Assembly: GCA_023375785.1 (NCBI GenBank)
Contig: SZWC01006698.1
Span: 38,178 to 102,177, forward strand
Source of the DNA: Penium margaritaceum
Taxonomy: Eukaryota; Streptophyta; Zygnematophyceae; Desmidiales; Peniaceae
Direction: 5' to 3'
DNA length: 64,000 nucleotides
The notes under the pieces are model-generated. The model was not told the origin of the DNA. It searched no databases and was given only the letters and a program-made list of their open reading frames with translations. Positions within the stretch are counted from its first letter, which is position 1. Every line of letters starts with the position of its first letter. The position numbers and the translations under genes are program-made. Below are positions 46,093 through 58,769 of this stretch, piece by piece.

Positions 46093-48169
46093 ACACTCCC
46101 CCATGACCCGATGGTACGCATGTCCATGCACGTGCAAAACTGGTACGGGTGCACAACAAGATGCTCAATAGTCCATGCTCACACACCCCACTCTCAGCCA
46201 CTCTGAGGCAAGGGGCAATGCCCAACAAAACAAATGGCCACCATGAAATTTCTGCGTGCAAGTGCCTTGGTCAAGAAGTCAGCCCACTGCATGTCCGTGC
46301 CGACCCAGATGAAGGAGATCACCTATCGCTCCAAAAAATCACGCATAAAGTAATTCTCAACAGCATTGTGCTTCATGCATGCGTGAAACAAACCAGAGTT
46401 CTATGCAATGGCAAGGTCACTCTGGTTGTCATAGGGTAGAATGATGCAAGGCAGAGACTGATGCAACTCACAAAACAATTGTTGTTGTCACACTACCATA
46501 GTAGCCCAAGCTGCCAAAGCAACATACCAGCCTCTAATGAGCTACGTGTGATACAACCCTGCTTGCCACTGCGCCGCAACATAACAGTGCCACCCAGCAG
46601 GAACACGTAGTTTGTCCAACTACGCCCATGAGGAATCCACACCCAGTCACTATCTGTATAGCCGTCGACTACCACTGAACATTGCCGTCAAAAGCAGAGT
46701 CCGAGGTATGGTGTGGAGACCGCTAGCACAGTCTCGTGACGGGATTCCGCCCAAGGACAATGTGAAAACTTTGCATGGAGGTTGACTGTGAAGGCAATGT
46801 CAGGTTGTGTGGTAGTGGCCAAGTACATCAAAGAGCCAATCAGGCGCAAGTACAAAATCACGTCCACTGTCTCCCCCAACAATGATGGATCATCCTCCTA
46901 TCCATCACATGTGATGGGGGTGGAGGCTGTGGGAACTGTACCAAGGAGGCCAGCGAATTTCTCCTCCACAACAACCGGCGTAACGTACCTGATGCCACAC
47001 GAATGTCTGCTACCGATGATCATGTATGATCTCCATCTCGAGGAACACAGCTATAGGACCAAGGTCCTTCAACCGGTAGGCAGCGTGAAGGATTGCCTTG
47101 GCTTCCTTCATGGCCTCCATAGAAGGAGACAAAATAAGGAGGTCGTCCACGTAGACTAGGATGGTGATGAAGATCTCAACTATTCGTCTGAGAAAGAGGG
47201 ACATGTTAGCATCACTCTGTATGTAACCGACACAATTCAATATGCAAGTGATCTCCAAGTCCCAGCACCTGGGTGAATGTTTCAAGCCATACAAGGCCTT
47301 GCGCAAGTGCTAAATCTTGTCACCGACCTCAAATACAGGTAGCTGGACCATGTAGATCTCCTCCTTTGAGGTGCCATTGAAGAGGGCATTGTTCACATCC
47401 ATCTGGTGCAGCTCCCTGTCCTGGTGAACAAAAACCCCAAACGGAGCGTAAACGGTGTTCATGCGGCCAATGGGTGCAAAGGTGTCAATGACATCTACAC
47501 CCGCAACCTACAAGAACCCCTCGTCAAGCCATCCTTGTAGAGATCCAGTGTCCCATCAGGCTTCACCTTCTTGCGAAAGACCCACTTGGCAAAAACAGCC
47601 CTCCGCCCAAGCGAAAGGTCCACAAGCTCATAGACACCATGCTCACAGACGACTCTCATCTTATCCTCACGAGCAACATGTCACAAGTGTGCATACTGAG
47701 CTGAGAGTGCCTCCTTCAACGTGCCTGAATCAGGCGTCGTCAAGAGATAGCTCCAAGTGGCTAAAGCACACGTTTTTGGACTCAGTCTGACCACGACAAG
47801 GCCAGTTGTGGCATCGCAAGCGACCAAGATCTCTCAAGAGACCAAGTCGTGGCCGGCAGGGTATGCTGGATGTACCTCAATGTAGTCTGCCTGGACACTC
47901 AAGCCAAGGGCCTTTGTGCCAGGCTCACCACAATGAACACTACGACTCGGCCATCTAGGCACTGAATCAGTAGTCCTTTGAGCCCTATAGGCCAATGGTC
48001 GGAGTCGACCACCCGGCTCGCAGGAGTAACCCGATACAAAAGTGCTCACCTCAGGCTGCGAAGAAGGTTGTTGGGCCATAGCCGCAGGGGAAATAGGTAC
48101 ATGCACGGAAGTGGGTGTGACAGAGGGGACTGACACTAGCACGGGATCGGGTGTGCGAGAGGGCACTGA

Positions 48170-48420
48170 CGCTCGCCTGAATCAGGTATGCTAGAGTGGA
48201 CCGACACTGGCCTGGGATCAGGTGTGTCAGAGGGGACCAACAGTGGCACTGGATCAGGTGTGCCAAAGGGGTTTGGCACTGCCTTGGGATCAGGTGTGTC
48301 AGAGGGGATCGACATTGGCACGGGATCAGGTGTGCCAGAGGGGTATGACACCAGCATGGGATCAGGTGTGCCAGAGGGGATTGATGAGGCTACTGGACCT
48401 AGAGCCACAATGGCCGGATC
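48170..48420 (-). repeat. 12-residue linker repeats of element H
   Basis: On the minus strand, units such as PSGTPDPMLVSY, PSGTPDPVPMSI and PSDTPDPKAVPN recur every 36 bp, between the integrase and RT parts. Confidence 0.8.
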
Positions 48421-51400
48421 GTCAACAGCCGGAGACAGGACCACAGGTGAGGAGGCCCGGACAGACCCATCGGCAGGACTAGACTCCCCCATCTGGCGGG
48501 AGGCCACACAATTAGGAACATGGTCAATAGCCAGTGATAGAATGCTAGACAAGACATGGTAGGTGAAAGCCTCAAAGAAGAGAGCATCTCAAGACTCGAC
48601 AATGTGATGACGAGCATGATCTTTCAAAGCGACAGGATTTTGACCATGGGGAGATTCCAAGGAAGGTACTTATGCGTCCCTAAGGTGAGACCTTGGACCC
48701 CTGCTTGTCCTTGCTGTACCAGACGCATGAGAGGAACCCAAAAATGTGGGCGAGATAAAGATCAACACGATGGTCAAACCATAACTCGTATGGTGTGACA
48801 TGGTCTGGAAGCGGACCATGCGACAAGTAGTTCCAAACCCACGTCATATTGGAGAAGCCCTCAAAGGCAAAGGAATCTGGAAGACCGCACTCTGACTGCA
48901 TAGCACTAACCGCATCCTCCACAATGCTCAGATACACCATTCTACTGTGGTATAGCAGGGACAGAGAATTGGTAAAAATTACTGTGCCCAACAAAGTAGG
49001 CATCCATATCGCCTAAGAACTTGCCACCGCGATCCGAGCGGAATGTGTGTGCAGTGTGACAAGACTGGCACTAAGCCATCACAAGCCACAGGCGGACCGC
49101 CAACACGACATTGCTCTTGTAGCAAAGGCTGTAGACCCACCGCATCCGAGAGAACTCATCGGTCAAGATGAGAACATATCGACCCCGATCACAGAGGAAC
49201 TCGACTAGGAGATGACCGAGAGGGTCCAAATGGACCAACTCTAGTGAGCGCAGTACCGGAGAGGAGTCAGGGTAAGAGCAGCTATGCATCTTACCATGGG
49301 AGCAAAAAAGACAGTGGGTCTTGGGTAGTTTCTCAAAGGAAGGTGTGTCAAGACCAAGGACTAGTTGAATTCTAATGAGCTTTGACAAAGTGTCCAAGCT
49401 CACATGGCAGAGGAGACGATGTAACAAGCGATGGTCTTTAGGGGAGAGAACATCAGTGACAAACACACGCGCAGAAGAGAGAGGGGGAGAAGAAACAAAG
49501 GGAATGTAATGGGACACATGATAGAGGTCATCAAGAACAGAGGCACAAAGCACGATGGTACGTGTGTCAAGAGCAGTCACTGTGGGAAAGTCAACACAGT
49601 GCTCAACGTTGAGACCCATCCTGGTGCATGCATGAATAGAGAGCAGGCTGAGCTTAAGAGTAGGGACAAAGAGCACACATTTTACTCTTAGTTTCTGTGG
49701 ATCATCAAACCGCACAACCCCAACACCCTTCACAGGCAACAACTAACCAGATCCTATGCGAATGGACCGAACGGACGCAACATGACCGAGCACTACGAAG
49801 TCACCAAGACGAAAGGTCATGTGATGGGTGGCACCTGAGTCAATGATCCAGGTGCCACTTGGCTCACTTCAAGTTGTCAACATTGAGCAACATGCCACAC
49901 AACACTCTGCCTTTGTACGACTCAGGTGAACGACGAATATCACGGATCGGTGACTCAACAAGCCAGTCAGTACCATGAGGTCCATCCTCATCGCAAGTCA
50001 GCTGAGATCTATCACAAGCATCATCACGGGAAACAGACGTATTAAGTCAAGCAGTCTCGGGACCACTCAGCAGTGAAAACACACTCGTACCTCCCTGAGT
50101 ACGAAGCGCAAGCAGTTGATGAAGCTCCGCTATCGTACGATCCCGACAGTCCATATCATCATTGCCACCTGGTGAAACGGATGCGTCTACTGTAGTCATG
50201 GTCATGGTGCGCCCCGCCCGTGTGTCACTTGAGGAAACAAGCTCCTTGTACGCCGCTTGAAGGCTATACATGATAAGAGTCGAGTCAAACGGGTGCTCAC
50301 ACTCCGCATAGTGGTGTGCGCCTCCATAGTTGTAGTAGTGGAAAGAACTTCCACTGCCACTACTTGCCGTCTACTACTTCTACTACTGCTGATCGTTCCC
50401 ACGTTGCTTCCACCCCTTCTTCACCTGTCCGACTGCTATAATTCCTTGAGTGTGGCTGCTTGGGATAAAAGAGGAGGAGGAAGCAATTGAGGTGGGACTG
50501 GTGAACTGTGACAGAGGCGTGGGACGAGTCGTAGTCACTAGTGCAACAAGTGGACTCTACTAATGGGCGATGGCAATCTCATGAGCCAATGTGGCCGGGA
50601 GGATGTAGCAATGGGCCCAGGGAAGTAGCTGCAGTGACTCCAATAACTCAGAGAGAGCCACATGGTCAAAGCCCGTAAAAAGCTTCACATGGTCTAAGTA
50701 CACCTCCATCATGATGGTGTTGAGTGCCCACAACTGTGTCTTACCACCGGTCTCGAGGCGTGTATAAAGGCGTATCATGCACCTCTACCAGTCAGCTACA
50801 AGCTTTGTGGATCCCTGACAAAGGGAGTGAAACTCAAGTAGTCTGGCCGTCCTCGCGGCATGGGTCCCCGTAGGGAGAAGTGTCAAGGCCAGCTCCCAGT
50901 CCTGGCACGGATCTGCTCCAGTCCCAGTCCCAGTCTCACCCATAAAGGGTCGGAAGTCAACCAAAGTCTCGCGACATGGCGTAGAGGAGACCACACATTG
51001 CTCTTGCTATTGCCTGGACCTGGTGAGCGTCACAGGTCTAAAGCTGAATGTGGTAGTAAGGCAAGACGACTCGAAAATCGGCCCATACCTGAAACAAATT
51101 CTCCCAGCAATCGAAGCCCTCATCGCTATCGTAACGGGATGGAGCTATCTCAAAGTCCTTCGGTCACCACTCTGTGGGGAGGGCAACCTCAGGCTCTGGA
51201 GATGGTGGACGAGGTATAGGGAGCCCACTAGTAAGAGAAACACCACCAAAAGTGAATGCTGCCTAAACTTGACGGTAAGAAGGTGGCGAAGTGAGAGGCT
51301 GTGACCTTAGACGAACCTCATTGATATGCTCCTCAAACACACAAATCTCATTCTTGTGTTTATCATCCTTTATCTCCTCCTCATCCCAGGTTTCAACCTC

Positions 51401-51856
51401 TGATGAGGGATGCTGAGGCTGCAGTGCTGTGTTTGGTGTAGACTGTTGAACGGATAATGCAGATCCAACAGATCCTCTTGGTGGCTGCTATGAGGCCCCC
51501 AAACGACCCCCAGTAACTCAACAATCTCTTGCAAAGTGTTGAATTGCCGTTGTTGTTGCCGCTGCATCTTGATCTACGACCGATGAAGCTCCTCAATTGC
51601 AAGTGACTGCAACCATGGACTCATAACGACCGAAGAAGAGAAAGAGGAGGAATCTCCTAACTCTTTGTCCTTGTCACATGACGTTGATGAAGATTGCCTC
51701 CAAGAGTAACGCGAAAGGGGAAAACCCCTCCTCCACTCGCGGCATCGTAGTGCTCAATATGGGGTCAAAAGTCAAAACACTTTGAACAGGGAACCGAGAA
51801 CGTTTCTCGAGAATTTGAAACGTTGAGATGAATTGATGTTTTGACCTAAAAAATGT

Positions 51857-52460
51857 TGACGTCATCATAACTGATGATGACATCAACATCTTTTACACCA
51901 ACCAGAAAACACTAGTGTTCCTTATGCTGGTGTATTTTATGCAAGTGTTTTTTTACTCACGTGGACTCTGCGTGACTAATGGAGGTGATCGTGTCCCCCC
52001 TCCACGTGGCTGCATAGGGGCAGCATAGGCTTCCGTGGTGCTGCGTAGGCGTGCATAGTTCTGCGGAGTTTCTATGCAACTACATAGAAATGCTGCGGAG
52101 TAGCACTACTGTGCAGCAATAGTGTTATGTAAGCCCATTGCTACTACTACGGCGATTCTATTGCTGCTACGGTGGCAGCAACTGTTGTTGCGCTACTATA
52201 GCCGTTTCCACTGTTGTAGTACTGCTACCGTTGTTGTTGTCATTGCAATGCTGCTACTTCTTTTTGTTGCTGCTGTTGCGCTGTAGTTGCTGCTCATGGC
52301 TACTCACGCCGCCGCTACCACAAGTTGCTGCTGCTGCTACATGCAACCACTGCTTGCAGCCACTGTCACGAGCTGCTACTATGAGCTGCTTCTCCTCCAC
52401 TTTTTGTACAGGCTGGTAGCCAGACACAGTTGCTGCTGCCATCCGGTGCTGTTGCTGCTA
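51857..52460 (-). repeat. Element H leader: TGACGTCA box and CTG-rich tract
   Basis: TGACGTCA at 51857-51864, a nearby inverted TGATGATGACATCA-like stretch, then a GCT/CTG-rich tract at 52130-52460. Same order relative to gag as in A, B and F. Confidence 0.65.
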
Positions 52461-52650
52461 CTGCTCGGCGTGGCTGCTAGGGCTCGTCACTCCCGCAGTT
52501 CCTCTTACTACGGTCATGGCAATTGCGTGGTGACGTTGCGGCTGTTAACGTCAGCTGTGACGTGTTCCAGGATATGACGGTGGCGATGACTCTCACTATT
52601 GTTGCCGATGCTACGTCTTTGTGGCACAGCTCAGCGAATAGGGTCTTGCT

Positions 52651-52662
52651 GCTCTGATTCCA
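52651..52662 (-). promoter_or_regulatory. Element H primer-binding site
   Basis: Minus strand TGGAATCAGAGC, one base from the initiator tRNA-Met site. The next bases begin the remaining piece of the 5' LTR (rc ends TTTCTCA). Confidence 0.75.
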
Positions 52663-54631
52663 TGAGAAATTACGAGGAAGCTTCCCGTAAGCACTGGCAA
52701 ATGATTGGGACAGGCAACTTCATGCACAACACATGCTCACACCTGAGCCATGGCGATGTGAGCGGCAAGAGATAGGAAGCGATTCTTAGACCAAGGTACG
52801 GAAAGGAACAACAAGTCAGGGAGTACGAAGCTAGCGAGGTGATGAATCATAGTAGACCGGGCCACCCATGTGAGGCTCTCGGCTTGGGGTCCGGACGCCA
52901 CCCAGGGATTGAACCCGACCTTGGAGAAAACACGCTCCAGGCGGCTTCTTAAACTCCGGTATAAACCGGTTGTGTGGTCCCAAGGGATCAGCAACCTGGT
53001 TCACCAAGATAAAAGCATGCAACAAGTAAAACTCAACCGCATCAACCACGAGCGTATGTGGAGCATGCACTCCCTAGTAGTTCTCTCATGTGGGCTAATC
53101 ATCATAGACTGAAGAGTACAAGCATGCTTGCAAATGAGGTTGAGCACAACTGAGATTATGCCATTCTTGCACCCGGCTGAGATGCCAATTATGTGTGGCC
53201 CGCGCCTTGAGCTTCATGTCTGCTTAGTCACCTGTAGTGATGAAGTGTGTGAGTGGACAGAGTCAAGAGGTCACTTGCGTGTCTGAAAAGTACAACCAAT
53301 ACTCCCCCATGATCCACAGACGAACAGTCCATACACCACATGAAGCAACACCACAGGCAACGGACAAAGAGAGCACACATCATCCTGGGACTTCAAGTGT
53401 ACGCAACTGGCCTACTGCATGCACGGCTGCCTTGAACATTCCACTGCTAGGAGCTTTGGTGAGAAATTCTGCACACTGCTGACGAGTGTCTACCCACACA
53501 ACCTGAACTTCTCCTGTGGCAATGCGCTCACGAACGAAGTGGTGCTCAATGTTGATGTGCTTGGTGCATGAGTGATGCATGCCATCATGCTTAGCGTTCG
53601 CCTTGGTGATTTGATTGTCACAGCGTAATGTGATACAGCGAATGGGCACACGAAACTGTTGTAGCAGGCGAGACAACCACACACTCTTAAAAGTACCTGC
53701 TCCAAGCGCAACATAATCAACCTCACATGAGCTACGAGCAACGCATCCCTACTTCCCACTCTTCCAAGAGATAATAGTCCCACCCACAAGAAAGATGTAG
53801 CCGGTGCGACTGCGTGCATCTGTGTCATGTGCCCAATTGTTGTCAGTGTATCCGTCAACAACCACAAAAGGCTATGATCTGTAGCACAATCCTTCTCGTG
53901 CGGTGGACAGTGCATAGCAAATGACACGCAGTACTACCTCGAGATGCCTCTGACGAGGTTGCTAAGAGAAATGAGCGAGGAAGTTGACCGAGAAGGCCAT
54001 GTCTGCCTGAGTGGTGGTAGCAAGATACATCAAAGATCCAATCACACCGAGGTATTCGGTGACATCAACAGGCTCACCTAGCTGGGACGTGTCAAGTGAC
54101 TTCAACAGATGCTGACCAGCTGGAGTCATCGATGTGGACACAGTGGGAGTGTCAGCCAACAATGAGGTAAAGTGCTCCCCCTGGCTGCGATTGTAGGTAG
54201 CTTGATGCACGTGCAAAGTGCGACGCTGATGGTCACACTCAGGATCCATGCCAAGAAGCACTCAAACAGGGCCTAGGTCTTTCATCTTGTAGGTGGACTA
54301 CAGGAGATTCTTCACCGACTGTGCTGTCACAGTGCTGGGTGATGTAATGAAAAGGTCATCCACGTAGTCCAGTATGACCACTAAGGGCGGTAAGGGTGGA
54401 CTTAAGAAGGGTACACGGTCGGCAGTGCTGCGAAGGTATCTTCCTATCTTGAGTGTGGAGGAGATCTCCTGGTTCCAGCAACAAGGGGACTATTTCAACC
54501 CGTGAAGGGCCTTGCGCAGCCGCCACACCTTGAATGTGCCATTAGCAAAGCCTGGGGGTTGTACCATGTAGAACTCTTTGTCCAATTGTTTGTGCAGGAA
54601 CACATTGTTGACATCCATCTACTCTAGTTCC

Positions 54632-55201
54632 CAATCATGATGAGCGACCAGACTCAAGAGCCCTCTGACTGTGGTGTATCGACTAACTAGGACAAACATC
54701 TCGTCAAAGTTGACGTTTGGGACCTGTGAGAATCCCTTGGTGGTAAGGCAGGCCTTGTACCTATCAATTGTGCCGTCAGGGTTCAGGTCAAGCAGTGGAG
54801 TCAGCTGTAGTGGAGGATGCAGTGGAGAGAGTGCGACGCTGGGGAGGTTGTGTGGACTATGAGACAGAATGCGGCGGGACGGAGCAAAGTCTCCCTCCGC
54901 GAGTATACGGCTCTAGNCAATCATGATGAGCGACCAGACTCAAGAGCCCTCTGACTGTGGTGTATCGACCAACTAGGGCAAACATCTCGTCAAAGTTGCG
55001 TTTGGGACCTGTGAGAATCCCTTGACGGTAAGGCAGGCCTTGTACCTATCAATTGTGCCGTCAGGGTTCAGGTCAAGCAGTGGAGTCAGCTGTAGTGGAG
55101 GATGCAGTGGAGAGAGTGCGACGCTGGGGAGGTTGTGTGGACTATGAGACAGAATGCGGCGGGACGGAGCAAAGTCTCCCTCCGCGAGTATACGGCTCTA
55201 G
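54632..55201. other. Unmerged contig overlap (about 285 bp twice) around N 54917
   Basis: 54632-54916 and 54918-55201 are the same sequence apart from a few differences, including one base of length. Confidence 0.9.
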
Positions 55202-55888
55202 TTTGATTGGAAGGACATCAGCAATGGCTTGCAAGGCAGGTGTCAGAGGGGAGTCAGGGATGACATGCGGGGAGGAATGTGCTGGGGTGTCAACAGACAC
55301 TGGCGTATGGCTAAGAGATGCCGACAATGACTCAGAAGACGAAGGGAGAAGGTGAGGTACTGAGACGCGTGTCAAACAGAGAGGTTTTAGAGGAAGAAGA
55401 GACCTCAGAAGAGGAAAGGACCGTGGAGAAGGATGGGACCGAATGAGATAGAGCTGGTGGAGCTCCTACAAGATCAGAGGCGGAGATAGACCCACCCCCT
55501 CCCAAGCTGACAAGTCGAGGACTGGGTAGAGGGAGGAGCGACACGAGACAGGTCGCGAGGAAAGACATCCTCAAAGAACTGGGTGTCACACGACTCAACA
55601 GCATGGACCCTATCAGGGTTCCAAAAGCGCCAAGTTTTGGACAAGGCATAAACACTGAGAAAGGTGCAAAGACATGCAGGAGGACTAAGTTTTCCATCGT
55701 GAAGGTCCTCGGAGAGCCAGACAGCTGCGACACACCCCCAGACATGAGCAAGGCAGAGGTCGGCACGACGACCGAACCATTGTTCAAACGGGGTGACATG
55801 GCAAGGGAGGGGACCGTGTGGAACACAGTTCCAGACCCACGTCATGTAGGACATGGCCTCCAACCAGAAGAGGGGAGGGAGATTAGAG

Positions 55889-56493
55889 GCACTAAGAAGA
55901 GTGTAGACACCACCAGCAAGAGTTATGTTCCAACGTTTAGAGACCCCGTTTTGCTGGGGTATGTATGGGGCCATAGCCTTAATGCACACCCCGCGAGACA
56001 TGAGAAAGCGAGCAGTGGGTCCCTTGAACTCGTCACCACGGTCACAGCAAAAAGCACGAAGGCGACATCCACAGGCAAGTTCTACCTGTGGAAGCCAGGA
56101 CCCCACCTGCTTCACTGCCATAGCTGGAGCAGTTNNNNNNNNNNNNNNNNNNNNNNNNNNNNNNNNNNNNNNNNNNNNNNNNNNNNNNNNNNNNNNNNNN
56201 NNNNNNNNNNNNNNNNNNNNNNNNNNNNNNNNNNNNNNNNNNNNNNNGCACTAAGAAGAGTGTAGACACCACCAGCAAGAGTTATGTTCCAACGTTTAGA
56301 GACCCCGTTTTGCTGGGGTATGTATGGGGCCATAGCCTTAATGCACACCCCGCGAGACATGAGAAAGCGAGCAGTGGGTCCCTTGAACTCGTCACCACGG
56401 TCACAGCAAAAAGCACGAAGGCGACATCCACAGGCAAGTTCTACCTGTGGAAGCCAGGACCCCACCTGCTTCACTGCCATAGCTGGAGCAGTT
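55889..56493. other. Gap of 113 N flanked by the same 246 bp
   Basis: 55889-56134 and 56248-56493 read identically by eye around the N run 56135-56247. The estimated gap is therefore probably a negative one, that is an overlap. Confidence 0.92.
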
Positions 56494-56499
56494 GCCTTC

Positions 56500-56574
56500 G
56501 CCACTACAGCAGCCATAGTAGCCGCAGCAGCCCGCAGTAGTAGCAACTGTTGTTGCAACTGCAGCCGCAGTAGC

Positions 56575-56605
<31 letters not shown>

Positions 56606-56740
56606 ATAGCAGCCGTAGCAGCAGTAGCAACAGCACCAGCCGCAACAGTAGCAGCGGCAACAACTACAAAAACAACAATAACAACAGCTATAGCAGCAGC
56701 AGCACCACCAATAGCAGTAGCAGCAGTAACAGCAGCACTT

Positions 56741-56771
<31 letters not shown>

Positions 56772-57320
56772 CAGCAGCAGCAATTGTATCTGCAGCAGCG
56801 GCTCCAACAACCGCCACTGCTGACGTCAGCATCCCACTACTGACGTCACTGCTGATGTCCTCAGCTCACAAAACAGAAAACATAACAATAAAACCAAAAA
56901 AAGGGGGACAAGGGAAGGGGGAAGTAATCCTAAGGGTGGGTAGGACGTCCACCGCCTTCAACAGACGTCACTGCTAATGTCAGCACCCCACAAAGAGAAA
57001 AAAGAAAAAAACAAAACAAAAGGGGCTTCACACCATGGCTGGTAGCCACACTGGGGAGGGGTCCTCCTCTATTGGGCGGACCCCCACCCATCCTTTCTTG
57101 TAGCGGCTGCAGTAGTAGCAGTAGTATCGGCAGCAGCAGCAGCAAGAGCAACAACTGCAGCAGCAGCAACACCAGTAGCATAAGCAGCAGCAGCAACAGT
57201 AGGAGCAGCAGGAGCAACAGGAGCAGCAGCAACAGCAGGAGCAGCAGCAACAGCAGAAGCAACGGCAATAGCGGAAGCACCAGCAGGAGGAGCAGCGACG
57301 CCAGCAGCCCTCTGACGTCA
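56500..57320 (+). repeat. Element F leader: CAG tracts, TGACGTCA boxes, hairpin
   Basis: The palindrome GCTGACGTCAGC is at 56819-56830, with TGACGTCA at 56841-56848 and 57313-57320. A purine tract lies near 56895-56930. A hairpin GGGGTCCTCC (57058-57067) pairs with GGCGGACCCC (57075-57084). The order is the same as in A. Confidence 0.8.
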
Positions 57321-57523
57321 TTGGCGACAACCCTGACCCCTTCGCTGCTCTTCAACAACAGCTCGCCGCCCTGACGCAACAGCTTGCAGCACTACAACCG
57401 TTATTCTCTCAGTCTGCCCCCAATACGACTCCATCCTTTCCCCCTCCAGGGCACGCCAGCCCAGCTGTGTCTGCTGCCACGCAATACCTGGCGCATCAGT
57501 AGACTTAGCGCCAGCGGCAGACA

Positions 57524-58555
57524 GTGACCTCCGTCCTTGGCCCCACTCTAGGTGCCGACCGCAGGCAAAAGGACTTTGAGACGCCGCCGCCGCCGCTTCA
57601 GGCCGACGAGCAGTTCTGGAGTTGGGAGCTCAACTTTTGCATCAGGGCGCAGGATGAGGGCCTGTGGGCATACTACACCCTACCGTATGATGCCACCTTG
57701 GCCGACCAGCTGTATGACGCTGGTCCTGCCGTCCGGGCTCTAGTCCCTGTCGCCCCTCCGGCTTCCCGCCTCGCCCTCGAGCCCTTCTTAGGCGACTTCA
57801 CCGCTGGCGCCACCCCAGACCCTGCAGCCACGTGGCACATCCTCACTCGCCCCCATCGCCTATCCAACGACGCTGAGACTAGCCGCCTGCTGCGGGAGTT
57901 CAACCCCCTGCACATGGGGGAGACCGAGACGGTCACCTCCTACTGGCAGCGGGCGGAGGACATCCTTCGTCGCCTCGGGACCTCTGCCCCACCCCCATTG
58001 GCCGCGCTCCTCACCATCAAGCGCGGTGCCACCGAAGCGTACCTGGACGTCTTCGTCCACTACCCTCACAACGATCTCTCCACCATGGCGGCAGAGGGTA
58101 CCCTCATGCTTTGGGCATACGTGCTCTTCCTCCGCATTGAGGAAGCTCGTTTGGAGTCCCGACTCCAACGCACGGAGGTCGTCGCCTCCCCTGCCGTCCC
58201 CTCCCCTGACGTCGCCTCCGTGGCCGTCGCCTCCCCCGCCACAGCTACCTCATCATCATCGAGGAAGAAGTGTCGGAACAAGAAAGGCAAAGGTCAGCAG
58301 CAGCAGCAACAGCAGTCGTCGACCGGGTCCAGCACTGGCGGCTCGGTCTGCCACAACTGTGGCCAGCCCAGGCACGGGTGGTACACGTGCCCTCTACCAA
58401 CGGATGAGGCACGCGTCATCGCCACTATGCGTCGCCAGCTCAAGCGCCGTCACGCCTCTGACGCCGTGGCTATTGTCGGCTCTGACACCTCGGCCTTGTC
58501 CAGCAGCTCCACCACTCTGGTTGCTTCGCCGATCCCGCCGTCCCCAGTGCCATAG
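57524..58555 (+). pseudogene. Element F gag
   Basis: Open frame of 343 codons within the fossil. It has RRQKDFETPPPPLQ, a helical gag body (AETSRLLREFNPLHMGETET), a Lys-rich stretch and a zinc knuckle CHNCGQPRHGWYTC near 58350. The frame upstream to 57300 carries Gln-rich gag sequence too. Confidence 0.85.
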
Positions 58556-58769
58556 CCGTCGGCTTGGCGCAGTCATCCTTCTACCCGGGCTCCGGCGCCA
58601 TCACCCCACCCTCCGTCCACACTCCCGGGCCATCCTCTCGTGAGCGCCAGCTAGAGCAGTTCATCTCACTCCAACTCGGCCTGCCTCGCCCTCCTCCCCA
58701 GGGAAGTGCGAGTTGTATCACTTCCTGCTCCCCTGTCTAGCCCTGCATGACTGAGATTGAGGTACGTTC

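Larger units (their letters stand above)
45450..52760 (-). mobile_element. Copia element H, old
   Basis: Minus-strand relative of B and E. 3' LTR 45450-46092, purine tract complement 46093-46102, RNase H and RT (46150-47650), linker with 12-residue repeats (48170-48420), integrase (48560-49450), protease (about 49700-49900), gag (50040-51600), leader with TGACGTCA and a CTG-rich tract (51850-52460), primer site 52651-52662, and a stub of the 5' LTR from 52663. Tens of breaks. The 5' LTR is cut short beside element G. Confidence 0.7.
52761..56494 (-). mobile_element. Copia element G, partial
   Basis: Minus-strand remnant. The 3' LTR lies at roughly 52761-53301 (element sense start TATTGGTTGTAC), followed by RNase H (53310-53950), RT (53960-54780), a diverged linker (54780-55500) and integrase (55500-56494) with DRGDEF, QQNGVSKRWN and WVWNCVPHGPLP. 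It stops at the leader of F. Two gaps with duplicated flanks lie inside (N at 54917; N run 56135-56247), so its true length is shorter than shown. Many breaks. Confidence 0.65.

Noticed and set aside
52861-52925. tRNA-derived SINE suggested by a B-box-like GGTTCAATCCC on the minus strand
   Set aside because: No A box at the right distance, no second copy and no tail found, and it lies inside the likely LTR of element G.
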